Notes: generated by a model not told the origin, from the sequence alone. A DNA stretch of 64,000 nucleotides from CBDDLJ01 sp965230635 (GCA_965230635.1 CBDDLJ010000016.1:186001-250000); one strand, 5' to 3'. Positions 18,763 to 29,036 are shown, counted from the stretch's first letter. Numbers and translations are program-made.

Positions 18763-19390
18763 ATCCCTGTAACCTTAATTACCCGTCGCTTGGTCTATCC
18801 ATGTTTAAAACATTTTTGTATTATATTAAAATTGCCCTTTATTAAAGAAATATTGTAGCACTTATCGGCTAGAAAATAAAATATTTATCGATACAATTTA
18901 TGGACACAAATTAACAATTTGATAATGATCAAGGTTATGATTTAGTCACCTTATGCGCGGGCATGCAACAATAAATATTTTTATAATATGTTTTGCAAAC
19001 TTGCCAGCAAGTTTTGTCGCCATCTCAAACCTGTCTTTAAAATACACAATTTTGCCGGTAAATATAATTAGGATTATTTCAATGTCAAATCAAGTGGCAA
19101 TAGACTGACAGATGTTGAATTTATGATACAATAAGTTGTTTTAAAGTGATCAGATAGGTGTAGTGAATGAGCCTAATATAGAAAACGATTGTCTATGTTG
19201 CTGAAATATTACTTTAATTTCGGCGTTGTAATGCCGTGATTTGTCAGCGGGCCATCAGCTTAATTGCTCATTAATAAACCAAACAGCATTGCAAAATGCT
19301 CAAAATTGTGCAAAAAAAGTCAGATCATGGATTACCTGCAAAAAATGGTTAAAACTTGACAGTAATGATTAATTGAATAATGAGGTTGAT
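18763..19390. other. Long intergenic region with small palindromes
   Basis: About 630 AT-rich bases between the divergent unknown gene and the zinc-finger gene. A perfect 8-bp palindrome AAACTTGC-CA-GCAAGTTT lies at 18997-19014. A smaller stem (AGCATT/AATGCT) is near 19285-19300. TTGACA at 19356-19361 could be a -35 box for the zinc-finger gene. No coding sequence is supported. A small RNA is possible but not shown. Confidence 0.4.
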
Positions 19391-19582
19391 ATGACAGAAA
19401 ATCAAGATAAACAAGCGTGTGCAGAGGTAGTTTATCAAGTGAGTAGAAAAGATTTACCGTTATCATGTCCAACCAAAGAAATGCGCTTATGGGATGCGCA
19501 TCCCCGGGTTTTCTTACCGATTGAAAAAACAGGTAAAGCTGTTTGTCCTTATTGCAGTGCCAAATTTGAGCTTGTTGGATGA
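19391..19582 (+). CDS. Small zinc-finger protein (zf-CHCC type)
   Basis: A 63-residue protein from ATG 19391, with TGAGG five bases upstream. The C-terminal HPRVFLPIEKTGKAVCPYCSAKF has the His plus CxxC metal-binding pattern of the zf-CHCC family, related to the NDUFS6 zinc domain. In many gammaproteobacteria this gene sits next to LPS heptosyltransferase genes, as here, 7 bases before waaC. Its precise function is not known. Confidence 0.85.
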   Translation: MTENQDKQACAEVVYQVSRKDLPLSCPTKEMRLWDAHPRVFLPIEKTGKAVCPYCSAKFELVG

Positions 19583-19589
19583 CAAATAG

Positions 19590-20639
19590 ATGATAAGAGT
19601 GCTGATTGTAAAGACATCATCCATGGGAGATATTATACATACCTTACCTGCCTTGACAGATGTCGCTAACAATCAGTCGGATGTCCAATTTGATTGGGTG
19701 GTAGAAGAAGATTTTGCTGAAATTCCCGTATGGCATGCCAATGTCAATCGGGTTATTTCTTTAAATTTGCGCAAATGGCGTAAAAATCCGTTGCAAGCGC
19801 TTTTTTCTCAGGAATGGAAAAATTTTAGACAGTCAATACGTCAAGAAGAATACGATTATATTATTGATGCGCAAGGTTTAACTAAAAGTGCTATCATGGC
19901 GCGTTTTGCACGTGGGGGCAATCGCTATGGCTTAGATAGGCGATCTGCACGCGATCCTTTTGCATTTATTCACTATCATCATGCTTATTCAATATCATGG
20001 CAACAACATGCGGTTAATCGTCTACGTGAATTATTTGCTAAAATTTTTGGCTATGCAGTACCGACGACGTTGCCAGATTATGGTATGGATTCAAGTAAAA
20101 TTGCAACCAGTCCGTTTGCAGGTAATTATATAGTATTTTTACATGGCACAACCTGGCAAACAAAATTATGGCCAGAACAGTATTGGCAAGTGTTGAGTGA
20201 CTTGACTGTAAAACAAGGACTAACACTTTATTTGAATAGTGGTAATGACGAGGAGCATGAACGTGCTTTGCGTATTGCGAACAATCATCCCAATATTATC
20301 GCTATGCCTCGATATACTATTCACACATTAGCAGCTATTTTACACGGAGCAAAAGGCGTTGTTGCTGTTGATACAGGGCTTGGCCATTTGGCGGCAGCGT
20401 TAGCCAAACCATGCGTTTCTATTTATGGTCCAACAGATGCGAAGATGACAGGTACTGTTGGCGTTAATCAGTTACATATACAATCGCAATACCAATGTTC
20501 ACCGTGCTTAACAAAGTCGTGTAAATTGCCAGTGAGAAATAATACTTATCCTCCTTGTTTTGAAGAAGTTACACCAACACGTGTTTGGCAAAAATTAAAT
20601 AATATGATAAATAATCTAGAGACTAGCGCATGCGCTTAG
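19590..20639 (+). CDS. waaC: LPS heptosyltransferase I
   Basis: GT9-family enzyme that adds the first heptose from ADP-heptose to Kdo2-lipid A at the cytoplasmic face of the inner membrane. The N-terminus has VKTSSMGDIIHTLPAL, and the C-terminal donor site includes VDTGLGHLAAALAKPCVSIYGPT. The length of 349 residues is normal. It overlaps the next gene by 10 bases. Its donor requires hldE (36991-38433), whose adenylyltransferase half looks damaged. Confidence 0.93.
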   Translation: MIRVLIVKTSSMGDIIHTLPALTDVANNQSDVQFDWVVEEDFAEIPVWHANVNRVISLNLRKWRKNPLQALFSQEWKNFRQSIRQEEYDYIIDAQGLTKSAIMARFARGGNRYGLDRRSARDPFAFIHYHHAYSISWQQHAVNRLRELFAKIFGYAVPTTLPDYGMDSSKIATSPFAGNYIVFLHGTTWQTKLWPEQYWQVLSDLTVKQGLTLYLNSGNDEEHERALRIANNHPNIIAMPRYTIHTLAAILHGAKGVVAVDTGLGHLAAALAKPCVSIYGPTDAKMTGTVGVNQLHIQSQYQCSPCLTKSCKLPVRNNTYPPCFEEVTPTRVWQKLNNMINNLETSACA

Positions 20640-22603
20640 CATTTTGTCTTTTTAAATATTTTCCTTACGGCGGGTTACAGCGAGATTTTTATGCTATTGC
20701 CGAAGAATGTGTGGCGAGAGGCTATACTATTGATGTCTTTACTTTAGCATGGGAAGGTGACTCAATGTCCGGTGTCACTATACACGTACTTCCTATAAAA
20801 GCGTTAATGAATCATCAGCGCTATAAAAAGTTTGCTCAATGTGTTTATCAGCAATTAACAAAAACTGCGTATGGGGCTGTCATAGGGTTTAACAAAATGC
20901 CTTATCTTGATATTTATTTTGCAGCAGATCCATGTTTTGTTGCTATGGCTGATCGCTTACGATCTTTTTGGTATCGTACCATAAGTCCACGTTTTTATTT
21001 ATTTTCTCGTTTTGAAAGCGCTGTCTTGGCAAGAGATAGCAGTAGCAAAATTTTAGCTTTATCAGAAATACAAAAACGAGATTTTATTCAGTATTACTCA
21101 CTGCCCGCCAGCCGTTTTACTTTATTGCCGCCTTGGATCTTGAAAAACAGACAGCGGCCTAGTGACGCGAAAGAAATACGTGCGCAGTTACGAAAAGAGT
21201 TTTCTCTTAAAGACGATGATTATTTAGTATTGCATATAGGTTCTGGTTTTCGAATGAAGGGAGTCAGCAGGGCATTATCGGCAATAAAAGAGTTGCCAGA
21301 AGCCATTAGAAAAAAAGTCCATTATTATGTGATAGGCCAAGATAAAAAGCAGGCTTTTGTCGATTTAGCCGAAAAAATTGGTTTGCAATCACAAGTTAGA
21401 TTTCTTGGTGGTCGTAAAGATATCCCTCGTTTTTTATTTGCAGCAGATATGTTATTTCATCCAGCTTATGCAGAGAGTGCAGGGATTGTCTTAATTGAAG
21501 CAATTGTTGCAGGTTTGCCGGTATTAACTACAGCAAGCTGCGGCTATGCAAAATACGTAACAGAAGCGCAAGCGGGACAAGTTATCCCAGAGCCTTACTC
21601 TCAAACATTATGTAATCAACGTTTGTTAATGTTTTTGACGTCAGTTGAGCAAAGACAGCAATGGCAAAGTAATGCATTAGATTATGCAAGTCATGCTGAT
21701 TTTTATTCCATGCCAGTTATTGCGGCAAATGAAATCCAACAATATATTGCTTGCAATCAGACAAGATATAACAAGGGTAGTTATTTGTGGCAGCATCGTA
21801 AATTATCACCTTTTCATCAAGAGAAAGATAATGTCTTTAATCAAATCATGTCGTTGCAAGGGGAAACTTATAGAAAGGTAGCGAAGCGTCATACACTGCG
21901 ATTTTCACATCATGATAAGGTTTATTTTGCTAAATTACATTTTGGTGTTGGCTGGCTAGAGATTGTTAAAAACTGGCTGCAAGTACGTCAACCTATACTT
22001 GGTGCAGAGAATGAATATTTTGCTGCAAAACGTCTAGCAGAGGCAGGATTAAATACATTAAGTATTGTTGCCTATGGTTATAGGGGAAAAAACCCAGCAC
22101 GGAAACAGTCATTCATTATTTCAGAAGAGTTACGTGGTACAGAAAACTTAGAGAATATTTTAAAAATGTCTCAGCAACAGCCTATTACCTTACAACAAAA
22201 GCGGCAAATAATAAGACAGGTTGCGGAAATAACACGTAAAATGCATAATAATGGTGTGAATCATCGAGATTATTATGCTTGCCACTTGTTAGTGAATCTT
22301 GATAAAGCAACAGGACGAGTTAATTTTGACAATTTAAAAATTCATGTTATTGATTTGCATCGGGCTCAATTGCGTCAACACATTCCATTACGTTGGATCA
22401 TCAAGGATTTAGGTAGTTTATTTTTCTCTATTATGCGCTTTAACTTTTCAGTGCGTGATTATTTCTATTTTATTAAGTATTATGAGGGATGCTCAATGCG
22501 TGATAGCTGGCAACATAAAAAACATTTTTGGTCTCGCGTCGCCAAAAGAGCAAATCAATTACATCAGAAAGCAATGCGCAAAAACTTATACGGTGAGGAA
22601 TAA
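20630..22603 (+). CDS. waaG-waaP: Fused LPS core glycosyltransferase WaaG and heptose kinase WaaP
   Basis: One continuous 657-codon frame joins two enzymes that are usually separate. Residues 1 to about 375 are a GT4 glycosyltransferase of the WaaG type: CLFKYFPYGGLQRDF at the acceptor site, HPAYAESAGIVLIEAI with the ExxxxxxxE motif. Residues about 400-657 are a WaaP kinase: NHRDYYACHLLVN catalytic loop and IHVIDLHRAQLR metal-binding loop. WaaG adds hexose to heptose II and WaaP phosphorylates heptose I. The fusion would place both on the same nascent core. No start codon with a ribosome site is obvious at the junction. It overlaps waaC and is followed 2 bases later by the next kinase gene. 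Confidence 0.9.
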   Translation: MRLAFCLFKYFPYGGLQRDFYAIAEECVARGYTIDVFTLAWEGDSMSGVTIHVLPIKALMNHQRYKKFAQCVYQQLTKTAYGAVIGFNKMPYLDIYFAADPCFVAMADRLRSFWYRTISPRFYLFSRFESAVLARDSSSKILALSEIQKRDFIQYYSLPASRFTLLPPWILKNRQRPSDAKEIRAQLRKEFSLKDDDYLVLHIGSGFRMKGVSRALSAIKELPEAIRKKVHYYVIGQDKKQAFVDLAEKIGLQSQVRFLGGRKDIPRFLFAADMLFHPAYAESAGIVLIEAIVAGLPVLTTASCGYAKYVTEAQAGQVIPEPYSQTLCNQRLLMFLTSVEQRQQWQSNALDYASHADFYSMPVIAANEIQQYIACNQTRYNKGSYLWQHRKLSPFHQEKDNVFNQIMSLQGETYRKVAKRHTLRFSHHDKVYFAKLHFGVGWLEIVKNWLQVRQPILGAENEYFAAKRLAEAGLNTLSIVAYGYRGKNPARKQSFIISEELRGTENLENILKMSQQQPITLQQKRQIIRQVAEITRKMHNNGVNHRDYYACHLLVNLDKATGRVNFDNLKIHVIDLHRAQLRQHIPLRWIIKDLGSLFFSIMRFNFSVRDYFYFIKYYEGCSMRDSWQHKKHFWSRVAKRANQLHQKAMRKNLYGEE

Positions 22604-22605
22604 AC

Positions 22606-23356
22606 ATGGCAGAATGTTATTGGGTTAACCCAGCATACCAATATGTCACTCAGCAGTATTTTCCTGACTTAACAACCGCATGTGCGCCACAAGGAAGCTA
22701 CCTTTCTCGGAGTCGTCACAGCAAATTATATTCTTTAGTGACGGAAAAAGGTGAGCAATACTATATTAAAATATATACCACGGCAGGTAAGTATTTAAGA
22801 GGGTTATTAGGTCGTTCGCGTGTCCGAGCAGAATGGGGAGAATATGCTTTATTTTCAAAAGCTTGGCATTAATACGCCAGATATTATTGCCTATGGTGAA
22901 AAGCGCTGTTTTGGCGCATTTTATTATGGTGCTATTATAACAAAAGCCGTTCCTATGGTGCTGGATTTGTCTGCTTTAGCTGAAAAAAGACCAGAGATTT
23001 ACCGAGGAGGTAGATGGCTTCAACAAATTAGTGAAAAAATTGCTGCTTATACTCGGGCGTTACATAATCAACATTTTATTCATAATGATTTGAAATGGCG
23101 TAATATTCTTATTTCACTTCAGCCATCAGCCAATGTTTACTTTATTGATTGTCCAGTCGGGCGAAAACGCTATGGCTGGCAGCGGCACCGAGGAATAATT
23201 AAAGACTTAGCTTGTTTAGATAAGAAGTCAAAGTATATTTTGTCGCGATCACAACGTTTGCGTTTTTATAAACAGTATTGTCAATGCGGTAAGTTAACAA
23301 AATACCATAAAAGACAAATTAAAAAAGTATTGCAATTCTTTGCTGGGCGGGAATGA
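22606..23356 (+). pseudogene. wapP: WapP-like LPS core kinase, broken by a one-base frameshift
   Basis: The first frame (ATG 22606) ends at 22872 after RAEWGEYALFSKAWH. The protein continues in another frame as FQKLGINTPDIIAYGE to 23356. Removing one T from the TTTT run at 22852-22855 restores a kinase of about 249 residues with the catalytic loop HNDLKWRNIL. By family and position (after waaC-waaG-waaP) it matches PA5008 (wapP) of Pseudomonas aeruginosa. It may be a true pseudogene, be rescued by slippage, be phase-variable, or reflect an assembly error. Confidence 0.75.
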
Positions 23357-23359
23357 TAC

Positions 23360-24137
23360 ATGTATATTGCGGAAAGTTGGCAAGACATTTTAATTGGCAA
23401 TGACTTAATAGACTTTGATAGTTTTTGGTCTGTGAAAGCAGGCTGGGTAGAGCAGCCAAATTATCGTCGAGGGGGTTGGTCCGGGGTGAGTCGGCTGGTA
23501 TTAAACTTACCAGAAGGTGGTAAAACGACAGTTTACTTGAAACGACATGAAAATCATATTTATCGTCCTAGATTATTACCTTGGCTAAAAAAGCCAACAT
23601 TGGAACGAGAAAAAAATAATCTATTACTATTCTCATGTTGCAATATCCCTGGCCCGGAATTAATATATTTTTCTTCAAAAAAAGTAGAAGGAAAAGTACG
23701 AGCTGTCATGTTGACGGTGGCATTAGAAAATTATCAGAATTTGCTGTCATTCGTTGAAGAGCAAGCTAGTGTTGCACTATGTGAATGGCGTCATTTGGTT
23801 GGTTGCTTGGCCAAAGCTATTCGCATAATGCACCAACATCACATACAGCACACCGCTTTTTATCCTCAGCATGTTCTTATCAATAAAGCATCAGAAGATA
23901 TACGCTTTATTGATCTAGAAGGTGCCAGAAAAAGATGGCAGGAAAAAAAATGCATGTTGCGAGATTTAGACACGCTGCAACGCTACACTCATGGTGTTGA
24001 TCTTCGAACCAAAGTGGTTTTTTTTAAAAGCTTATTTTGGCCATAAAAAATTATCAAAAAATGATAGAAAGATATGGAAAGCATTAGAGGCGCGCTATTG
24101 GAAAAAACATTGGAGAAATAATGCAGAAACTAAATAG
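23360..24137 (+). pseudogene. wapQ: WapQ-like LPS core kinase, frame disrupted near its 3' end
   Basis: ATG 23360 opens a WaaP/InaA-superfamily protein that stops at 24046 after VVFFKSLFWP. Deleting one T from the eight-T run at 24018-24025 gives a natural-looking tail (FLKAYFGHKKLSKNDRKIWK...) ending at TAG 24135-24137 and overlapping the next gene by 17 bases. The kinase loop is atypical: HIQHTAFYPQHVLIN has no Asp where HxD is expected, as in some WapQ-type relatives. Position matches PA5007 in Pseudomonas. The 228-residue product may keep part of its function even if frameshifted. Confidence 0.7.
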
Positions 24138-25569
24138 CAAACAATTACGAAAAAGCGGCCGCAATATAAAATTGCCAATACAGATAACTTTTGCTGATGG
24201 CCAATATGTGTTAGTTTGTCAAGAAATTTTGAGATTGCTGCCAGGAAAACGACTAACGTGTAAAGCTGTATGGCAAGGTAGAGAAGTTGTTGCTAAATTA
24301 TTTTATGCACCATTCAAACATGCCTGGCATTGGCAAAGAGATAAGCAAGGCATAGAAGCATTGCTAACCAAACAATTTCGTACAGCAAATATTATTTTTG
24401 CTAAGCGAGATGTTATTCCTGGACTATCAATTTTAATACTAGATTATTTGGCTGAGTCAGTTAACCTTAGGCAGTCTTGGCCACAAGCTGTAACAGATGA
24501 AGAACAACAAGATTTGCTTTGTCGTTTGCTGATAACTGTTGCTCAATTGCATGGGGCGGGATTATTTCAAAAAGATATTCACTTTGATAACTTTCTCTGT
24601 TACCAACATCATATTCATATTATAGATGGTGCAGGTATCTGTACCACTGAAAAGAAGGCATTATGCCGCCGTAAAAGTTTAAAAAATTTAGGATTGTTAT
24701 TTGCACATATTAAGCCCAGTTTTGATCATATTATGCCAATAGCTTTTCAAGCATATGTGGCTGAGAGAGGCTGGGCTTGTTCTGATCGCTTGTTACATAA
24801 GATGAAGCAGCAATGCAAATATCAACGGTATAGGCATGAAAAATATGTCATGAAGAAATTGTACCGAAATTGTAGTAATTTTATTCAGCAAAAATCATTT
24901 CGACACTTTATTATTTATGATAGACATTATACTGAACAAATATTACCATCAATTATTAATGATCCTGAATGGTTATTTCATTCTAAGCAAAGCAAAATGG
25001 TTAAGGATGGGAATAGTTCAACTTTAGTACAGTATAATCAACAAATATTACTAAAACGCCATAATATAAAAACATTTATGCATGGTTTGCGCCGTTTAAT
25101 ACAGCCTTCACGTGCATCAAATTCATGGCGGTTTTCACATTTGTTGCAGCTAAGAGGTATTGCTACCGCAAGGCCATTAGCATTGTTAGAAAGTCGTTTT
25201 GGCATTTTTCGCTGGCAAGCTTATTTTATCTGTGAATATATCAAGGGTGAGACATTAGATGTCTATTTATCAAAACAGTCACAGCAACAGCAGGAGTGGC
25301 AACCAATGCTAGAGCAGATAGTCGATATTTTTAGGCAGCTATGGCAAGCAAAAATAAGCCACGGAGACACCAAGGCAAGTAATTTTATTATTCGTAATGA
25401 ACAAGTGTATTTATTAGATTTAGATGGCATGCGACGTTATCGCAGGAAATCTGTTTTGAGGCAAGCATGGCGTCGTGATATGAAGCGGTTTTTACAAAAC
25501 CTTACTGAATATCCATTAATTCAAGAGTATTGTGCTCAATTGTTACAACAAAAGGGTTTAATTGTATGA
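24121..25569 (+). CDS. Tandem double-kinase protein of the LPS core cluster (PA5006-like)
   Basis: A 482-residue protein with two kinase-like domains of the WaaP/RIO superfamily. The first has FQKDIHFDNFLCYQ and HIIDGAG (about residues 155-185). The second has SHGDTKASNFIIRN and YLLDLDGMRR (about residues 415-445). Both keep the catalytic Asp, the Asn and the metal-binding Asp. It occupies the same place as PA5006 between wapQ and the carbamoyltransferase in Pseudomonas and probably modifies core phosphates or heptose. Its last bases overlap the carbamoyltransferase start (ATGA). Confidence 0.85.
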   Translation: MQKLNSKQLRKSGRNIKLPIQITFADGQYVLVCQEILRLLPGKRLTCKAVWQGREVVAKLFYAPFKHAWHWQRDKQGIEALLTKQFRTANIIFAKRDVIPGLSILILDYLAESVNLRQSWPQAVTDEEQQDLLCRLLITVAQLHGAGLFQKDIHFDNFLCYQHHIHIIDGAGICTTEKKALCRRKSLKNLGLLFAHIKPSFDHIMPIAFQAYVAERGWACSDRLLHKMKQQCKYQRYRHEKYVMKKLYRNCSNFIQQKSFRHFIIYDRHYTEQILPSIINDPEWLFHSKQSKMVKDGNSSTLVQYNQQILLKRHNIKTFMHGLRRLIQPSRASNSWRFSHLLQLRGIATARPLALLESRFGIFRWQAYFICEYIKGETLDVYLSKQSQQQQEWQPMLEQIVDIFRQLWQAKISHGDTKASNFIIRNEQVYLLDLDGMRRYRRKSVLRQAWRRDMKRFLQNLTEYPLIQEYCAQLLQQKGLIV

Positions 25570-27293
25570 AAATTTTGGGATTATCAGGCGCTGTCTTTCA
25601 TGATGCATCAGCAGCATTAATCATTGATGGTGAAATTATTGCAGCAGCAGAAGAAGAACGCTTTATTCGAGAAAAGCATGCAAAAGGCCAGTTTCCGATC
25701 GAAGCAGCTAAATGGTGTTTAGACTTTGCTGGAATAAAAGCAAGTGAGATTGATGTGGTTGCGTTTCCTTATGCTGCTATCGATATTAAATCTCCAGCAC
25801 GCTGGCATTTTGCTAAACGTTATTGGTATGCAACAGAGCGCTCATTTGATGCTATCTTTAATGGTAATAGGCGCTTTCGTAAAAATAAAAAAAGAGCATT
25901 AGAGCTAATGCAACAATTGGGCATGGATTTAGATAAGACACAATTTATGCCAGTGGAACACCATATAGCACATGCGAGTAGTGCTTATCATCTAAGTGGT
26001 TTTGAAGAAAAGACAGCCATTATCAGTATTGATGGCAAGGGTGAATATACATCTACTTTGTTTGCTTATGGCGAGAAAGGCAAGATTCATAAAATTAAAG
26101 AATTCTATGATCCTGATTCATTAGGTGGATTATATGGTGCAATCACTCAGTACTTAGGCTTTGAAATGCTAGATGGTGAATTCAAAGTCATGGGAATGGC
26201 ACCTTATGGTGATGCCAATAAATATGATTTGTCGCGTTTGCTGACATGCGATGGCCAATCTTTTCAAGTGAATACTAACTTAGTTAATACTGTAGGATTA
26301 CGTCGTTATAAAAAAGATGGTGTAGGTTTTTATTTTAGTCCCAAATTAATTAAATGGCTAGGGCCGTGTCGCATAGGTGATGAAATTGATGAGCCTTACA
26401 TACATTATGCCGCAGGAGTACAACAATTATTAGAAGATACAGTATTAAAACTGGTACAGCATTACTTAGGAGATATTATTGCAGAAACAGGAAAAATTTG
26501 TTTCGCCGGGGGTGTGGCCTTAAATGTAAAATTAAACCAAAAGTTAGTTGCATTGCCGGGGGTGAAAGAATTATTTGTACAACCTGCATCTAATGATGCA
26601 GGAACATCATTAGGCGCTGCTACTTTTGTTGCTAACCAACTCGGCGATCAGGTAAGAAAAATGCAACATGCTTATTTGGGTCCTATATTTACCACAGAGC
26701 AATGTATAGCAGCATGTGAGCAACATGCACAGCAACCCACCTGGCAAAAATTAGATGATACTGTTAATACGGCAGCTGAGTTATTAGCTGCGGGTCATCC
26801 AATAGCGTGGTTCCAAGGACGCATGGAATTTGGTCCTAGGGCATTAGGTAATCGCAGTATTTTGGGTGATCCTAGTGTTAAAGGTATTGCGGAACGCATT
26901 AACGAACAAATTAAATACCGTGAAAAGTGGCGGCCTTTTTGTCCTAGCATGGCTGATACAGTGGCAAGTGATATCTTACAAACAGACCATCCAGCTCCTT
27001 TTATGACAATTACATTTGATGTCGCTGAGCATTGGAAATCCAGCATTCCAGAAGTTGTGCACGAAGATGGAACTGCACGTGCACAGATTGTATCTGAACA
27101 AACAAATCCACGCTATTATGCTTTGTTACAAGCATTAGCGCAACGTAATGGAAATCCTGTCGTATTGAATACTTCATTAAATCGACGCGGAGAACCCATG
27201 GTATGTTCACCAACTGATGCATTGAATATGTTTTATGGTTCTGATTTAAAGTATTTGTTTATGGAAGATGTGTTAGTGACTAAGCTCAAGTAG
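25566..27293 (+). CDS. Carbamoyltransferase of the NodU/CmcH family (LPS core, WapO-like)
   Basis: A 575-residue enzyme from ATG 25566. The N-terminal Kae1-like ATPase fold starts MKILGLSGAVFHDASAAL and has HHIAHASSAYH and SIDGKGEYTS. The C-terminal YrdC-like domain contains FQGRMEFGPRALGNRSIL. It transfers carbamoyl from carbamoyl phosphate through carbamoyl-AMP to a sugar hydroxyl. In P. aeruginosa the homologue at this position (PA5005, wapO) carbamoylates heptose II of the inner core, the likely role here. It closes the LPS operon. Confidence 0.92.
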   Translation: MKILGLSGAVFHDASAALIIDGEIIAAAEEERFIREKHAKGQFPIEAAKWCLDFAGIKASEIDVVAFPYAAIDIKSPARWHFAKRYWYATERSFDAIFNGNRRFRKNKKRALELMQQLGMDLDKTQFMPVEHHIAHASSAYHLSGFEEKTAIISIDGKGEYTSTLFAYGEKGKIHKIKEFYDPDSLGGLYGAITQYLGFEMLDGEFKVMGMAPYGDANKYDLSRLLTCDGQSFQVNTNLVNTVGLRRYKKDGVGFYFSPKLIKWLGPCRIGDEIDEPYIHYAAGVQQLLEDTVLKLVQHYLGDIIAETGKICFAGGVALNVKLNQKLVALPGVKELFVQPASNDAGTSLGAATFVANQLGDQVRKMQHAYLGPIFTTEQCIAACEQHAQQPTWQKLDDTVNTAAELLAAGHPIAWFQGRMEFGPRALGNRSILGDPSVKGIAERINEQIKYREKWRPFCPSMADTVASDILQTDHPAPFMTITFDVAEHWKSSIPEVVHEDGTARAQIVSEQTNPRYYALLQALAQRNGNPVVLNTSLNRRGEPMVCSPTDALNMFYGSDLKYLFMEDVLVTKLK

Positions 27294-27357
27294 TGTATAA
27301 ATAGTCGTATTGTTGGAATAATAAGGATCATTCACCATAGCACAAGGAGTTTCAGTA

Positions 27358-28875
27358 ATGAGTGAAATCAAAGCGAATTTTTGGCCTGCAACCGATGATT
27401 CATTTCAGTTCCCAGAAAATGACATTGCTGAAATCCAAGCTAAGCCTAATACGGGTTTGTGTTTTTCCGGTGGTGGTGGCCGCTCTCTTGCAGCGACGAT
27501 AGGACAGTTGCGCGGGTTACACAAATTAGATTTACTGAAAAATATTCGTTATATTTCCTGTGTGTCAGGTGGATCTTGGGCTTGTGCTCCTTTTACATTT
27601 TTACCTAGGAATATAGCGACAGAGACTTTTTTAGGGCCAGTTTTAACACCGGATAAAATCACATTACAGGCATTGGATCAATTAAGTCCTCAATGCCATC
27701 TTGCTACTTTATTAAAGCCTGGTCTCATACCCAAATATCTTGCTGAGTTTTTAACACGATCGGGCCCTGAAACTTATGCCAAAGCCTTGAATGAAATATT
27801 CTTAAAACCTTATGGTCTAGATGATTTACAGCGACCTTTTAGTTGGAGTAAGGATCAAGCACGTTTATTTTACTCAGTAGAGCAATCGCGTCCATATCTT
27901 ATTGTCATGGGAACGGTATTATCTCCTAATAACTCGGATAAAAGGCTGGAAAAAATTCCTTTTGAATTTACACCTGTCTATACTGGTGCTAAAGTATTTC
28001 ACAAAAACGTAAAGCCAGACAAAGATATAGGTGGTGGCTATGTAGAATCACTTGCTTTCAATAGTAAGCCAAATAGTGTCAATACAGCAGCTGATAAGCA
28101 ATATCTATCTTTTGAGTTAACATTACAAAAAAAGAAAATACCTTTTGTGCTTTCTGATGTTATTGCGAGCAGTAGCGCAGCACCTGAACTATTGGCAGAT
28201 AAAATAGGTATCACAGAAAATAGTTGGCCTGCTTATTATTCCTGGCCTATCAGTACAGGCGATTTAACTCGCGCAGGACAGCAGCAAATTGGAGATGGTG
28301 GTTTATTAGAAAACTTTGGCTTGCTATCATTATTAATGCGTAAGGTAGAAAAAATCACAGTGTTTGTGAATACAGATACTCCTTTGGAGCCAAAACTACA
28401 ATCAACTAACGTATGGACAGGTATCGACGAATATATTCCCCCATTATTTGGTTATTTCTCTAATTTTTGGCAGCCAGCTAATGAAAAGCCATATACACAA
28501 GTATTTTCAAATCAACAATTTAATGATTTAGTAAAAGGGTTAATGGCTGCTAAACAATCGGGAAAGACAGTTTTATATCAAGATAGTTATGATATTCAAG
28601 CGAATCCATTTCTAAGTATCCCAGGAGGTTGGACGACGACTATCTTGTGGGTTTATAATGAGAAAGTGTCTCAATGGAAAAATCAATTGCCAACAGATGT
28701 GCAGACTTGGATGAAGAAGGATATTTTCTTAAAAGATTTCCCACATTATAAAACATTTGGACAAAACTTATTAGGTGTTATTAATTTAAGTGCTAGGCAG
28801 AGTAATTTGCTTGCTCATTTATCAAGTTGGAATGTTATCAATAATGCAATCTCACTTCAACGTTTATTTGGCTAG
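27358..28875 (+). CDS. cPLA2/patatin-like phospholipase
   Basis: A 505-residue Ser-Asp lipase. The oxyanion loop CFSGGGGRS is at residues 35-43, the nucleophile elbow CVSGGSW at 68-74 (Ser70), and the catalytic Asp313 in GDGGLLENFG. The CVSGGSW elbow is closer to eukaryotic cytosolic PLA2/lysophospholipase B (GLSGGSW) than to bacterial patatins (GxSxG). No signal peptide is visible. A good ribosome site (AAGGAG) precedes the ATG at 27358. It follows the LPS cluster by 64 bases but is probably separate. A phospholipase acting on host membranes is plausible, but secretion is not shown. Confidence 0.85.
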   Translation: MSEIKANFWPATDDSFQFPENDIAEIQAKPNTGLCFSGGGGRSLAATIGQLRGLHKLDLLKNIRYISCVSGGSWACAPFTFLPRNIATETFLGPVLTPDKITLQALDQLSPQCHLATLLKPGLIPKYLAEFLTRSGPETYAKALNEIFLKPYGLDDLQRPFSWSKDQARLFYSVEQSRPYLIVMGTVLSPNNSDKRLEKIPFEFTPVYTGAKVFHKNVKPDKDIGGGYVESLAFNSKPNSVNTAADKQYLSFELTLQKKKIPFVLSDVIASSSAAPELLADKIGITENSWPAYYSWPISTGDLTRAGQQQIGDGGLLENFGLLSLLMRKVEKITVFVNTDTPLEPKLQSTNVWTGIDEYIPPLFGYFSNFWQPANEKPYTQVFSNQQFNDLVKGLMAAKQSGKTVLYQDSYDIQANPFLSIPGGWTTTILWVYNEKVSQWKNQLPTDVQTWMKKDIFLKDFPHYKTFGQNLLGVINLSARQSNLLAHLSSWNVINNAISLQRLFG

Positions 28876-29036
28876 TTATATTGCTGATACGATGAGATGT
28901 GAGTTGATATCAATGATCAGTTTATCAATAATAAACGCTAGCTTGTTGAGATGAGATGTATTTGATGATAGATAAGAATTAAAAAAACAGATAAATCATT
29001 TTAATGAGTGTTTGCTGATTTTTTGTTGTGATTATT
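28876..29036. other. Intergenic spacer
   Basis: AT-rich DNA between the lipase stop and the hairpin repeat. No gene or clear terminator is seen. The remaining gap 29201-29289 after the repeat is also empty. Confidence 0.5.
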
